Source of the DNA: Phyllostachys edulis
Lineage: Eukaryota > Streptophyta > Magnoliopsida > Poales > Poaceae
Length of the DNA stretch: 64,000 nucleotides
Reading direction: 5' to 3'
Assembly (NCBI GenBank): GCA_036346405.1
Contig: CM070559.1
Coordinates: 42,101,518-42,165,517, forward strand
The notes beneath the pieces are model-generated. The model saw nothing but the letters and a program-made list of their open reading frames with translations, had not been told where the DNA came from and searched no databases. A program made the position numbers and the translations under genes. Numbering within the stretch: position 1 is the first letter of the stretch; every line of letters starts with the position of its first letter. Below are positions 21,608-33,712 of this stretch, piece by piece.

Positions 21608-24600
21608 AAAATTTAAAAATAATTTATGTGCAAAATTAAAAGCTAAATTTAAGTTATAAATAACTTTATTAAGTCCAAATTGATTTGAGGGATTTCTGTG
21701 CATTTGTTTGGAATTTTTTGACCTTATTTACTATTTTATAAAATAATTTTTGATTTGTGTTATTTTCTGTAATTCGAAAAACCATCAAAATACGTAAAAT
21801 GCTTTGGGCCAAATCTTTTCCCTAGCTCGATTCCCTTCCTCTCCCTTGGCCCCGCTCCCTGGCCTATTCCCGCGCTCGCCCAGCCCGCTCTGCATCTCCC
21901 GTTCGCTCTCGCCGATAGGCGGGACCCACCTATCTGCCTCCCCTCTCCTGCTCACCTTCTTCTTCCCGCCATTGGGAGCCCATGCTGCCCACGTCGATGC
22001 CCGTGCACTCGATTCTCGCCGCCCGCCCATTCCTTCGCCCATTCCTGCCGTGTGTTCGCGCCATGCCCTCTCCCGTCACTACCGTGCCCGCCCAAGCCGT
22101 CAGTGCCGCCCCATTTCGCCACGCTCGCCCATGCCCTCTCCCATGCTACGCCACCGCGAAACCCACTAAAGCCCATCCCCTATCACGGTCGTCCTCCTCC
22201 CTCTATAAATGGAGCACCAGGAGCCCCTTACTCTCCTCTTTCATTTCCCCCATCTCTCCCTTTCTCCCTCGTCCTCTCCTCACCGCGATTTGGGTTTTGC
22301 CGCCGCCGGCCGGAGTTCACGCCGCCGTTGAAGCCGCTTCGGCGCCTTCGTCTTCACCTTCGGCATCGCAAGCCCACGGCCAACCGTGCGTGCCTCCTCA
22401 CCACCAGAGCCCTAGTGCAGCCGCAAACCGCATCTCGCCACTGCTCCTTCCATCGTCGCCGGCCATCTCCTCAAGCCCCGCCATTGTGACCATGAGCCCT
22501 ATATTTGCCTCACCTCCCTCTCCCTTTTGGCGCCCTCACCAGACCTCCCCGCGCCCTGTAGCTCCGGCGATGGTTTGGGCCGAGAGCCACCACCTCGCTG
22601 GGGGTGACGTGGCCACCACATCTGAGCCACCTAGCGCACACGTGGTAGCCCGCATGGACCCTTGCACTGTTGTGCAAGCCAGGTCTACGGTGGACCCTCA
22701 TGTCCTTGTGGAACAGTCCATGCGACATGGGCCCACATGTCAGTGACTAGCCGATTTTTCTTTTGGAAAATAATTCGGCCAAAAATCATAAATCCCCTCG
22801 CTGACGTCAGCATGAAACAATAATTGATTTTCCTTTAGAAAATTAATTCCAGAAAATCCGAAAATCCCTTTTTCATCATTTTATGTATTTGCAAACATCC
22901 GAGAGTTCGTTCTCCTCCGTTCGAACTCCGGTTTCGACAATTCAAATTTCTAAATTCATATAAAATCAAGATCTAACTTTCTATACTAAAATTGTTTAAT
23001 TTGGAGTTCATTTGAATTCATTTGAATATTATTTGAATTCAGCTAGTTTTTACGTATAGATATCGACGACTCTGGGGAAACCGAATATTTCAAAGAAGTA
23101 GATCCTCAAGCATTTGAGCAAGGAAAGTTACATATTTGATCATATTGAATACTAGTATTTCAAATTATTTAAATTCTGTTTTAAATTATTATTACATGCT
23201 TATTTAAATTCATGTTTTAAGCTTTATAATTATTCCTAATTCCATTGTATAGCCAAACTTTGCTATTAAATTAGTCATTCCTTGATACCTCAGCTAAAAT
23301 CTAGTTCATACATTAGTATGAACTAGAACATATTGAAAAACTTTATTCTTAGACAAAGCTTAAGCCAAAAATGTTTAATTTGGGGAATTTAGACAAAAGT
23401 TCAACTATGATTTTAAACGAGACTATGGTATTGTCCTTACCATAGAAATTTGTTAAATGATTTGACTTGGTAAACAAAATAAAAATTGGTTTGGACTTAG
23501 ACGAAATGGACGTTTGGATGGGTGCATGTTTATGCACTGAATCGATTCATTTCTGTGATCAAGGTCCAGGGTTTTATTGGAAGTCGCTCAAATCAGTTAA
23601 GGACTGATCTTAGAGCCGCATCTTGCTAAGCCCCATCGTACTACCACATGTCCTGTGTGGATGGGACCTGGCTAAATAATTTATATCATTTCACCGTGGT
23701 TGTGCCATCCGGTTGCGTGTGTGTCTTTATGACCTACTTTTACGTATTTCCATATGGCGCAAAAGGGGGCTTAAATCCGGCGGGTTTCTATCCAAAGAAA
23801 GCGAAACCTTAGCGAGGCATAACTACGATTAGAATGGCGCATTTTAAAGGTCTTGTGATATCACTTTGTCGCACACCTACGGAAGTGTGTTAGACGGACA
23901 TTATAAGATGATATTCTCTTGTGGGTAAAGTTGTACAACCTTTGTAGAATGTAAAACTATTCGAATAGCCGTGTCCACGGTCATGGACATGCTGCAAAGC
24001 CACTCCAAGTTAGAATTTTGTTTTGATTTTAAAAGACATTGACAAATGATTTTGGATAGTTTATCTAATTGGGAAATTGGGCGGTTTGCCATGTGATAAG
24101 AACGTATCCATCACCAATTCATGTATGGAGGTTATCTACTATAAAACTTGAGAATTTACAAAAATGAATTTTAGTTGTAGAATAAACTGCTTTGGAACTT
24201 AGTACAAATATCTGAAAAGAAAACATTGCCTTATGCAAAATCAACCCTATAAGCCTTTCTTTGATAAATCCTTGCATGCATTATAATATGTTATTGGGTG
24301 TAACTTGCGGAGTACATTCATTTGTACCCACCTTGCTTAATAAATTATTGATCAAGAGAAGAGTACTACGTGGATAATGAGAACTTGGACGACTAGGCTA
24401 TGCTCCCAGACGATTGCCTGTGGCTAATCGTTTGGTCTATCTTCTTATGTTGCTTCCACTGTATTTTGCTAATTGGCTTTATGCCCTTTTGTAACAAACT
24501 TTAATTATTATCAATAAATGGTGTTTTATGGTTATGTTGTCCACTTTTGTTGACTGTGTGTACTAGCTGTTCCTGAACTAATGTATGAAACACAGAGAAT

Positions 24601-24628
24601 CTGGGATCCTTCGCTCCCGGGTTCGACA
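21608..24628 (+). mobile_element. Gypsy-type LTR lacking its first 200 or so bases
   Basis: From 21608 it matches the LTR that starts at 29668, from about 220 bases into the latter: AAAATAATTTAT-TGC, then ATTAAGTCCAAA. The TATA box CTCTATAAATGGAGCACC is at 22201-22218. The GC-rich 21800-22740 stretch makes long ORFs on both strands but looks like LTR leader, with no recognisable protein. The end, CCCGGGTTCGACA (about 24616-24628), corresponds to the CCGGGTCTTACA end of the related solo LTR at 51735-55706. No internal region follows. Confidence 0.65.
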
Positions 24629-25631
24629 CCTATTTGGCCTTTCGGCCTGTTTTGGCACAAACCAACGGCTAGGTTAAACCTAGTTGCACGGCTTCTCCTC
24701 ACGCCAAAGCAAATGGCGGCGACAGCTCACACGACAGCGCGGTGCGGCGCAGACGCTGCTTAGGCGATTTACACGCTTCTGGGCGGTCGGCCATGAAAGC
24801 CGCGCGGTGGTGCGGATGACGTCGCGGTCGGCCTACGCCCGTCGCGGGCGACTTCGGTGTCTGGGTGATGCAACAAAGATGGCCATGTAAGGCGGCGGCC
24901 AGTCAATAAGCGCGCGTCTGGCGGCGGGCGAGCGGCGCGACCAGACGCCGGTGGCGGCCTGACCATGCGGGGTGTGCGCCCATGCGGGTCAAGAACGGCC
25001 TTTTGTCTTGTCTTGAACACGGTGAGGTCGGGCGGCGGCGCCATTTTTCTTGCTCTAGCCATTTTTTCTTTCTTGCTTCGAGCAGCGGTGCTTAGCCAGA
25101 CGGCTTCAGGCCAACGGTGCGCACGTGCGACTCTGTACGGGCAGCGTGACGGCGGCACACATAGGTGAGTAGTGGTCATGTGGCCGGGGGATGCACATGG
25201 CGCCTTCGCGCGCTTTCGGTCGAGTGGTCTGAGCAGCGATGGCTTCGACCATGGTTTCAGCGACACGATCGCGGCGTTCGGTGGCCGCTATGGGCGGCGT
25301 GGTGCCACGGTCGCATGCAGGCGGTGTGGGACGCGGTTGCGGGCGGGCGGCACCGTTTTATTTTTTCTTTTCCTGTGTTTATCTACAGTGCAATCGACAT
25401 CTACTCTTTCATGCAACCCACCGATCAGATTGACTAGCGACTTCAAGTCGGCTCGCGGTAGATTAGAGTGGATTTGCACTATAGAAAAATAATCTAGAAA
25501 ACCAAATTTGCGGAATTGAAAGCGATCTAGAAAAAAATTCAATCTACGAGCGTCGTGCTTCAATGGTTACCTTTCAATCCGAGTAAAGGAGACCTAGAGG
25601 TAGGCCGGAGTCGATCGTGCTGATAACGTAT
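24629..25631. other. GC-rich stretch, probably leader or interior of a minus-strand copia remnant
   Basis: Very GC-rich (many GGCGGC/GCGCG words) with ORFs on both strands that have low-complexity, shadow-like translations. On the minus strand, next to 25632, there is a primer-site-like ACGTTATCAGCACG, so at least the right part is probably the leader of the copia element whose LTR follows. No gag motif was recognised. Confidence 0.35.
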
Positions 25632-25967
25632 TGTGGAACCGTCACTGGCGAGTCCAGTCTGATCGATCACCTCGTAGACAAGCGTAGAATCGCACAGAAC
25701 AATATAAAAACAAATAGTAGATTAAACACGGAGATATGATGGGACTTCTTTCTTCTCTTTATTTCTCTTCACATGATCAGTCTTTTACAATAACTAGCAC
25801 CCATATTTATAGACTAGAGACTGATAAGATTTTGGATAAGACGTCCACCCATGAACCAGCTGCTGGACCAAGCCTATAATTTTTCAACACCAACTACTGA
25901 TAGATAAGCCCGTGCATGGAGCGTGGACGAGCTGGGGGCAGGCTGGCACCCCACGCCAGTTCCTACA
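25632..25967 (-). mobile_element. Small copia-type LTR (336 bp), minus strand
   Basis: On the minus strand it runs TGTAGGAACTGGCG to GGTTCCACA, with a TATA box (CTATAAATATGGG) near 25800-25815. It is followed by ATACGTTATCAGCACG, a primer site typical of several plant copia groups. TG...CA ends and size fit. The second LTR was not found, so the element is truncated on its left. TACTT (25968-25972) would be the TSD. Confidence 0.6.
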
Positions 25968-26078
25968 TACTTGAGATTTGAGAGAGGAAACAAGAACACA
26001 ATTAAGAATATAAAAATAAGTACATATGCATAAGTAGTAGTTCCTCACCATCTATTTTTTTTCTGGAACTCTTTGCAG

Positions 26079-26479
26079 CAGGAAGTACGAGGCAATCGGA
26101 AAATATTGATGTGGCTGGACCTTCGCAATTGAGTTCTGTGAGATCAACATTCCAAGTTCTACACTATCTTTCGGTAATTATAGTACCTTAACATCTTGTC
26201 TTTTTTCTGCTTCTGTAGATGCAGGAAAATAACCAATCAAATCCTATTGCCCGTGAAATAGTACCAACTTTGACGAATACTATGCCTATTGGAGATACTT
26301 CTATGCCATTTTTTCCCTTTGTCCGAGGAGAATTTACAAATCTGTTGTTACATGGTCAGATAGGAGCTGCAACATTGTCGACTTCTCGAATGCTAGATTT
26401 TGATGAAGACACGGGGTACACCGAGACTGAATGGGTGAGATGCATCAAAGAAGGAAGAAAATTTGGGACAATTTCTTAG
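26079..26479 (+). pseudogene. Unidentified gene fragment, possibly two exons
   Basis: A pyrimidine-rich tract and CAG at 26076-26078 look like a splice acceptor. The open stretch 26079-26173 precedes GT at 26174, and a second acceptor TCTGTAG ends at 26218. It is followed by an 86-codon frame (26219-26479) with LLHGQIGAATLS and DEDTGYTETEWVR, ending in a stop. The would-be intron is only 45 bases, short for a plant. I do not recognise the protein. It may be the 3' end of a host or transposon gene cut on its left by the copia insertion. Confidence 0.3.
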
Positions 26480-27260
26480 TTATGTTAGGATTACTTTGTA
26501 ACGACGTTTCACAAACTGCTTTGTATTTTGACATTTTCTGTCACTGCAACTCGCAAATCTTGCGGCATAGAGCTCAGTGCAAATTATTGAACGTGATGTT
26601 TGAAGTACCATTAATGTAGTACTAGTACGTATATGGTACTAATGTATTTCAGTTTTTGTGCTGATTGCTGGGCTGCGTACAAAAAATTGTATGCCTATCG
26701 ATGTGGTTAGATGTGGTGGTGGTGTCATCTCTGCTGTTGTTGCTAAGGTTAAAGTCGTGATCTGAGGAGCTGTCCCTTCGACATCCGGTCGGCCACTCGA
26801 GGAGGCGAGGAAGACGTGACAGGGGCGGAGACAGGGGCCTGACCTTCGTGATTTTTTACTACTTTTTATTAGCACGAACGTGTATTGAAATTTTATTAGG
26901 ATTATGCCTTTACTAATTCAATTTACGTGATTAAATAATAGTTAAGATGAAACTAAAAACTAAGAGTTAATTTATGGTACATAAATCCATCTTATATAGC
27001 ATCTAGATTCTATTTTGTTCACAAATTTTAAGCTAGTATTAAGTCTAATTTGTACTGTACAAGTACATGATATTTCATCTAACTACATATTTAGAGTTTA
27101 ATCAAGCATTTCTTCCTCGTATCTAGCTTCTGTCACACTTTTCGTGGCTCGGTGAAGTGTGCATATGCACTAAATTCCACCAAGTTCAAGTTATCATCAT
27201 TATTTATTTCTATTACATTTTTATTAAAAAAAAGTCTCCTAAGAAAACTTCTATTTTTAT
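26480..27260. other. AT-rich sequence without recognised features
   Basis: No convincing ORF, RNA gene or element border seen. Short ORFs here have no recognisable motif. Confidence 0.4.
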
Positions 27261-27523
27261 AAGGGAAAATTAATGATTTGTCACTCCTAAGCATCTTGAT
27301 TTAGGATTTGTCACATTTAAATTTCTTCTTGAATAGGGAGGGGTAAATGTGTCATTTCACAGTGGATTTGGTGCAAAATAAAAACAAAAATACTGGAATA
27401 CGTCCGGAGTGTCAAATAACAGGTATTTGGTGCTTAGGAGTGGCAAATTATCAAGAAAAAACTTAAAGGTGGTAAATTCTAAATCAAAGAGTTTAGAAGT
27501 GATAAATCCTCAATTTTTCCTTT
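27261..27523. mobile_element. Foldback MITE (about 263 bp)
   Basis: The two ends are long inverted repeats. AGGGAAAATTAATGATTTGT at the left pairs with the reverse of the right-end GGAAAAATTGAGGATTTATC, and the match continues for about 70 bases (CACT-CTAA, CTTTGATTTAG/CTTGATTTAG). The interior lacks coding potential. Size and structure fit a Mutator-like or similar MITE. A clear TSD was not resolved. Confidence 0.6.
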
Positions 27524-28744
27524 CATAAGTAACTTAAATTGGATGATAACAAATTTATGTCTCTCCTAGAGCTACCATGCCCCCCCCCCACCCCAACCCC
27601 AGTCTAATCCTAGCTCTACCCCTGGACGTTAGGAACACTCGCACGACCCCTCTACACCCCACTGACCGCTCGACGAGGCACGAAAGACGCGAGGAACCAA
27701 ACGCACATGGCTGTTGTCCTTGCTCCCAATAACGAGATGGAGGGGCAATGTGGAAGAAAAAACATGGAAGAGTGGGGTTAGATGGTGATATACATAAAGA
27801 TTTGTATTTTCCACGTGCTCGCATCCTGGAGATAATGTCATATAGTCATGCGTAGTATCTCATAGATTTTTTCCCCCCTCAGCAACTGCCTGCTCTCGAG
27901 ATCAGAACAGAACGGGACACTTCACCACGCACTATTCTTCTTTGTTTGTTGGGTACCCTGGCCTTTTCCCTGATGGGCCTTTTCTGCGTGCAATCATCTC
28001 GAAGGTCACTTTTCTCGCGCGCAGTGCGCGTGTGGCGTGCTGGCGGACAGGCAGAGCAAGCAAGCAAGCCCACGTCGTCCAACTGCGTGGGAAAAGTGGT
28101 CGGATCGTGCGAATATGAGCCGCAACGGCGTTGGGCCGCATTGTGCGAACAAGGCCGAGGGCACGCGTGTGTGGGCCGCACGCTAGAGTCACCGTGATAT
28201 TCCCTTGCACAGGTGCACTTGGTACTCCCTCTCAAAAAAAACAAAAAAGGTGCACTTGATACTGCCAACTTGAAACGGCAGTGGTGGACTGAACAGGGGC
28301 AGCCAGGGCTGGCGCCCACCCTACCTCCGGCCGCACCGTGGGCTAGCACCCCAGCCATTCGCGGAGCGCCATGGCCATGGCTTTCCTGCAAGGTTTAAGG
28401 AGGTCAGGAGGTGGAACCGAGGGGGGAGGAAGAAGAAGACTGCAGATAGAGTGACAGATGTCTGTTTCCTCATGTGGGTCGCACCAATTCCCTACCAACC
28501 GGCCAAGCCCACCAAGGCACCAAACGCCCAAAGCCCACCGTCCAGTTACAAGCTTACGGTGTGCTACTCCCAAGTCCCAATTCCCAAATCGGTGAACCAG
28601 AGGCATTGAGGCAACCCTAGCGCGGGCGACAAGCGGCTAGCAGCACGCATGCGGAAGCTGCAGGGCGTAGGCAGCGCGCGGGCGAAGGCTCGATGAAAGG
28701 TAAAGCTTTCTAGGGACACGATGAATCTTCCATTTCCATCAACT
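27524..28744. other. Unassigned, partly GC-rich sequence
   Basis: Contains a poly-C tract (27580-27600), GC-rich stretches with ORFs on both strands of low-complexity composition, and a short A-run after ACTCCCTCTC (28224) that resembles a Stowaway-MITE end. The last part, to CATCAACTAGG (about 28745), may be the upstream exon or intron of the hAT-like gene that follows. No protein was recognised. Confidence 0.3.
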
Positions 28745-29667
28745 AGGGAAATTTCAAGGAGTTGATTGAGTGGTACAAAGATAAGAAAGAAGAAGTGAAG
28801 AAGTCATTCGATCAAGCTCCCTTATGTGTGATGGTGTCTCCAAAGATTCAAAGGGATCTTGCAAAAGCGTGTGCACAAGAGGCCACAGACGTGATTACGG
28901 GTGAGCTTAGGGATAGTAATTTCTCGGTGCTTATTGATGAGTCATGAGATGTATCAATAAAAGAGGAAATGGTCGTGATTTCGAGGTTTGTAGTTCGTTT
29001 AATGCTTTTTAGTTGTACAATTTACTCATGTAATCATGTAGTGTTGTTTTAACTTAGGATAATCTATGGCATCCAAGTTTGTAAACAATCAAAGAAAAGT
29101 TGTAGAAAGGTTTCTTGGTATTAAGCATGTCACAAATTGTACATCTCTTGCATTGAAAGAAGCTTTGTTTGATTTGCTTGAATATCACAAATTACCAATT
29201 TCTAGGCTACGCGAACAGAGTTATGATGGAGCTTCAAATATGATAGGAGAATTTAATGGCTTGCAAAGGCATATTCGAGATGAAAATCTGTATGCTTTCT
29301 ATGTCCATTACTTTGCCCATTAGCTACATTTAGTGGTTGCGACTGTTGCAAGTTGTAGTAGAGCAATTGTTGATTTCTTCAACTATATTCCCTTGATAGT
29401 GACCACTGTGAGTGCATATTGCAAAAGAATAGATGCATTGCTTGCAAAGCATCAAGATGTCTTATTAGAGAAGTTGGATAATGGTAATTCTATCACTATA
29501 ACAGGGTTGCATCAAGAAATGAGCTTGGCTAGACCTTCAGATACTAAATGGGGCTCCCATCTTAAAACCTTGCTTCGAATTTACCAGATGTGGCAGGCAG
29601 TGTTAGGGGTGCTAGAGATTGTGACCCAAGATGCTTGCCGACCATCAAGTTATGGTGGAGCATTGGG
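28745..29667 (+). pseudogene. hAT-related transposase-like gene fragment (DUF4371 type), broken
   Basis: Frames recognisable as the DUF4371 / TTF-type zinc finger, hAT-dimerisation protein family. They read LAKACAQEATDVITGELRDSNFSVLIDES (28860-28947), then LRE-SYDGASNMIGEFNGLQRHIRDEN and YFAH (29200-29323). After one stop they continue as LVVATVASCSRAIVDFFN..., ending at the Trp-containing SDTKWGSHLKTLLRIY segment (29333-29667). An in-frame stop follows DES at 28945, an apparent intron or rearrangement lies at 28950-29065, and another stop is at 29323. The C-terminal dimerisation domain is missing because a gypsy LTR begins at 29668. Such genes act as hAT-type transposases or are domesticated. 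This copy is dead. Confidence 0.65.
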
Positions 29668-30550
29668 TGTAACATCCCAAAGTGTTGTTACCAAAATAAA
29701 ATTAAATAAAGTTACTATTTTGTTGGTTTTCCTGAAATTTGAAAGAGTTTTATTGCTTCTTTTGAATTTCTAAGGTTTTAAAAGTCAAAAGTAAAATTTA
29801 TTAAAGTTTTTGAAGTTTTATTTGAGTTAAAGTTGAAAAATAAAAATTAAATTAATTTACGCAATTTTAAAAGCTTTTCCTTAATTATTTTAAAACCAAA
29901 ATAATTTATTTGCGAAATTAAAAGCCAATTTTAAGTTGGAAATAATTTTATTAAGTCCAAAATAACTCTAGGAATTTCTTTGAATTTTTCTAGAATTTTT
30001 GGATTTTATTTGCTATTTTTCTAAAGCTCAAATGAATTACTAGAAATATTTTAATTGAAAAATCAAAAGAAATTCGGTGAACAGTTCTTGGGCCGAATTC
30101 GCTCGGCCCAATTCGTCGCCAGCCACGCAGCCCGTTCAATCCGCTCATTTCCGACTGCCAGATCGAGATCCAACGACCAACGCGTGCGCGATCCAGTCCA
30201 TTGATTCTGGATCGGACAGCCGCCGCTCCCTCTCTCCTCTCTCTCGCTGCAGTGGGCCCACGTGCCATCTTCTTCTTTCCCCTTGCTTTCTTCCTAACGC
30301 CGCCGCGCCCAAATGCCGCCATGGCCGTCCGCTCGAGCTCCCTCAAGTCCGCATTCCCTTCCCCCCTTAACTCATGTATTTATGCGCATTCAATCCCACG
30401 TTCCTCACCGCCTTCGCTCTGGCCGTTTCCCCCTTCTTTATTCCCCATTTCACCACCGCCATTAACTCTGGCAAGAAACGGCCACCGCCCCACGATCTCC
30501 TCCCCCGGTGCCCCTCGGCCCCTATAAAAGGGAGCACCGAGTGCGCCCTT
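29668..30550 (+). mobile_element. 5' part of a gypsy-type LTR
   Basis: Begins TGTAACATCCCAAAG in the middle of the hAT-like gene (upstream TTGGG would be the TSD). It shares its AT-rich first part with 21608-24628 and with the reverse of 55706-54600. The TATA box CCCCTATAAAAGGGAGCACC is at 30520-30539. The LTR is cut 20-odd bases after the TATA box by a CACTA terminus, and its 3' part was not found further on. Confidence 0.7.
30523..30529 (+). promoter_or_regulatory. TATA box of gypsy LTR
   Basis: TATAAAA followed by GGGAGCACCG, the same context as at 22204 and, in reverse, at about 54603. Confidence 0.55.
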
Positions 30551-30579
30551 CACTACTACAAAAAGGCTAATACTAGGCG

Positions 30580-30895
30580 CCTCATCACAGACGGTTGACC
30601 AAAACCGCTCAGATTATATCTAATCCTGAGACGGTTTTGGTTTAGAGACCATACGTATTCTTGGTAACGCTTAAAACCGCTCGTGAAGAGGTAATATCAC
30701 AAACGATTCATGTTAAAAACCGTCAGGAAGTATCACGAGCGGTTCTTTGTTGAAACCGTCAGGATATGTAGAATTATCACGAGCGGTTTTCAACAAAGAA
30801 CCGTCTGTAAAACATCACAGACGGTTCTTAACAATAACCGTCTGTGATATTACCTCTTCATAGACGGTTTTTTTGTTATAACCATCTGTGATAAT
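30580..30895. repeat. CACTA subterminal hairpin repeats
   Basis: Repeated pairs of (A)TCACAGACGGTT or TCACGAGCGGTT with their complements AACCGTCTGTGAT, about ten half-units in all. In En/Spm these arrays bind the element-encoded TNPA-type protein. Confidence 0.75.
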
Positions 30896-31067
30896 ATCGC
30901 TAAAACCAATGCATTTTCTTGTTCGTCGCCATCCGCTTCGGCTCCCCGATGCGTCTCTTCGTCGCATCGATTCACTTCGGCTCCCCGATGCGTCTCTTCG
31001 TCTCACGCTCCGAATTTATACCTTGCTTTATAAAAAGGATCATCTGCCATCGAAGATGATCATAACA

Positions 31068-31616
31068 AAAATGGCTGCCTCTAACTTGTCGCCGGCATTG
31101 ATGGCCTACCCGCCTTTGTCTGAAAGCACCTCTCTCACAGACGTTGAACCGTCTTTGCGGAAGAATCTTGTTTCAACAGGTGTCTTCACTCATCGTCGAC
31201 CAAGAATTTCTTTGGAGCGGTGGCGACCACCTTCCGCCGTCTTGACATCCTCCTCCGCCGTGTCTTCCGGGTGATCTCCCACTTTCGACGAGTTTAACGC
31301 GTCATCGATGTAGTCCTCCAAAACGACGTTACACGCCTCGGAGGCTTCTGTCACTTGGATCAAGCGTAATCAAGGCGGCAAAGCGATCGAGTCGACCAAG
31401 CCGAGACCCTCAAGCAAGGGAAGAGAGCCTATGGGCTCAATTCTTCTTGGTTCGGCGATCGAGGTCTTTGGGAGACACTTTCGAGCAATGCGTCGTGGAT
31501 GGGCGATTCGAGCCGTTCACGATGATCGTGAACCGTCCGATCTTGGCGCCGCCGCTTATGAAGTATTGAAGGCGGAGATAGCGCCTACCTCCGCCACTAG
31601 AAAAAATTTGTTTAAT
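31068..31616 (+). pseudogene. Possible captured gene fragment
   Basis: A 67-aa frame beginning MAASNLSPALMAYPP (31074) and, after a break, a frame at 31431-31637 with FGRHFRAMRRGW and DLGAAAYEVLKAEI look like genuine protein rather than noise, but I cannot name the source. CACTA elements in grasses are known to carry host gene fragments. Two 39-base-spaced repeats of CTTCGGCTCCCCGATGCG precede it (30936 and 30975). Confidence 0.3.
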
Positions 31617-31698
31617 TATAGGTTTCTAATTTTTTAATATTTTTGTAGTTTAACGCCTACTTGTTTGGCCATATGAAAATTCCAAAATGAAAAAAAAA

Positions 31699-31744
31699 GT
31701 TTGGAGGTGAAGTTAATTACTATATTAATTATATGTTGAATTAT

Positions 31745-31790
<46 letters not shown>

Positions 31791-31904
31791 GGTTTTGTGG
31801 AGAAAAAAAATCTAGTTTGGAGGTGAAGTTACATTAATTAATATTAATTATATCGAGATAGTTTAGTGGAACAAATTAATTAATTATATATATATATCCG
31901 ATCT

Positions 31905-31956
<52 letters not shown>
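31699..31956. repeat. Two (TA)n arrays and a direct repeat
   Basis: (TA)n at about 31750-31789 and 31908-31956. AGTTTGGAGGTGAAGTTA occurs before each (31699 and 31814), so one unit with its (TA)n tail appears duplicated. Confidence 0.7.
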
Positions 31957-31960
<4 letters not shown>

Positions 31961-32069
31961 AAGCAAATTTTCAAAGATATTTAAATGACAAAATTGACAT
32001 ATAAACATGTAATTTCTTCATGTCATGTAAGTGTATATACAAGATAAATATACTTGAGGAAAAACCATT

Positions 32070-32146
32070 TCACAGACGGTTCCATTATAGAACCATCGGC
32101 GATATGCGGCATATCACAGACGGTTCCATTATGGAACCGCTTTTAC
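32070..32146. repeat. Subterminal-type CACTA repeats before a leader-like region
   Basis: TTTCACAGACGGTTCCATTA and ATCACAGACGGTTCCATTAT, each followed by its complement (GGAACCG). Downstream (32150-32500) is GC-rich, leader-like sequence (GCCGCC, GTCGCC words) with no stable protein. Confidence 0.6.
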
Positions 32147-32668
32147 TTCGCCCTAACTCGTCACTCTCGGCGCGCTTAGGGTTTGCGCCGCCCTAACTAA
32201 ATCACTCCCCAACGCATTTACTCTCGTTCGTTCCCCCACCGACGCGGCCGCCGATCCTCCGTCGCCGTCGCCGCCCGACACCGTCGCCATCGCCGCAAGT
32301 TGTGACACCACTCTGCACTGCATAAGATCGTACGATAGTCGTAGTGTCTTGTGCAGTGTCAGGGTCGTGCCACAACTACGGTGACGCCGCCACCCCGCGT
32401 GTCGCCTACGCCGCCATGGCTTGGTTCTCCTGCTCGGCCTCCTGCGCTCGGGCCTTGGCGGGGCTTTGCTTCCCCCCATCCTCCCTCTATTCTCCTCTAG
32501 ATCTGTTAGCTTAATGTCTTTTGTTGAGTTTGATTTTTATGCTTGAGCCTTAAGTTGTGTCCTGATGTTTGTGTGATTTATGCAAGGTGAAGGAGATAGA
32601 TGAGGGTTGTCTTTGGTGGTGGGGTTATTTGCCATGGTTATACTGTCTCGAGGTATCACCCTACCTTA

Positions 32669-32835
32669 CTCTGTGATGTAATGATGTTAATAGTCTTATG
32701 CTAAAATTGAACTGATAATTAGTTCATATTAATAGTCCCCTTGCTCTGTAATGTAATGATGTTAATAGTCTTATGCTGAAATTGAATTGATAATTAGTTC
32801 ATATTAATAGTCCCCTTGCTCTATGATGTAAACCG
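32669..32835. repeat. 75-bp tandem repeat, two full copies and a start of a third
   Basis: CTCTG(T/A)(G/A)ATGTAATGATG starts at 32669, 32744 and (as CTCTATGATGTA) 32819, exactly 75 bases apart. Copies 1 and 2 differ at only a few bases. Non-coding. Confidence 0.8.
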
Positions 32836-33131
32836 AGGGCTATTGGTGTATGTGCATTCATGCATCTTGCTTAATTCATCTTTGTGGGTTCAGATTGACA
32901 AAAATGAATGGGGCAAAATGGTGGGTTTGGTTAATGCTCTCGATGGGTACCGAGGGTTATTGATGCTTGGGTTCTTTGTGCTTGGTTAGCTTACATGGGA
33001 TCGATGTGGTTCGGATGGGGCTTGGCGCAATTAACTTTTCATATTTGTGTCCTGTGTCAAATTCTCCTTCCTTGCGTCCCGTGTACATATCGTCCTACCA
33101 TTCTATTCCTCATCTCTTCTCTATAAAACCT

Positions 33132-33677
<546 letters not shown>

Positions 33678-33712
33678 ATATTTTATTTATATATCACAGA
33701 CGGTTCGTGGCA

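Noticed and set aside
21785..22746. Long overlapping ORFs on both strands in GC-rich DNA
   Set aside because: They lie in the leader of a gypsy LTR, are Pro/Ser/Ala-rich, overlap in several frames and show no domain.
24601..24632. GGTTCGACACC, resembling a tRNA B box
   Set aside because: No A box, acceptor stem or anticodon arm fits around it. It is the conserved end of the LTR family.
24769..25492. Several ORFs of 60-165 codons on both strands
   Set aside because: GC-rich, low-complexity translations that shadow one another. No conserved motif.
32153..32479. Minus-strand 108-codon ORF
   Set aside because: Arg/Pro-rich translation of a GC-rich leader-like region with no motif.
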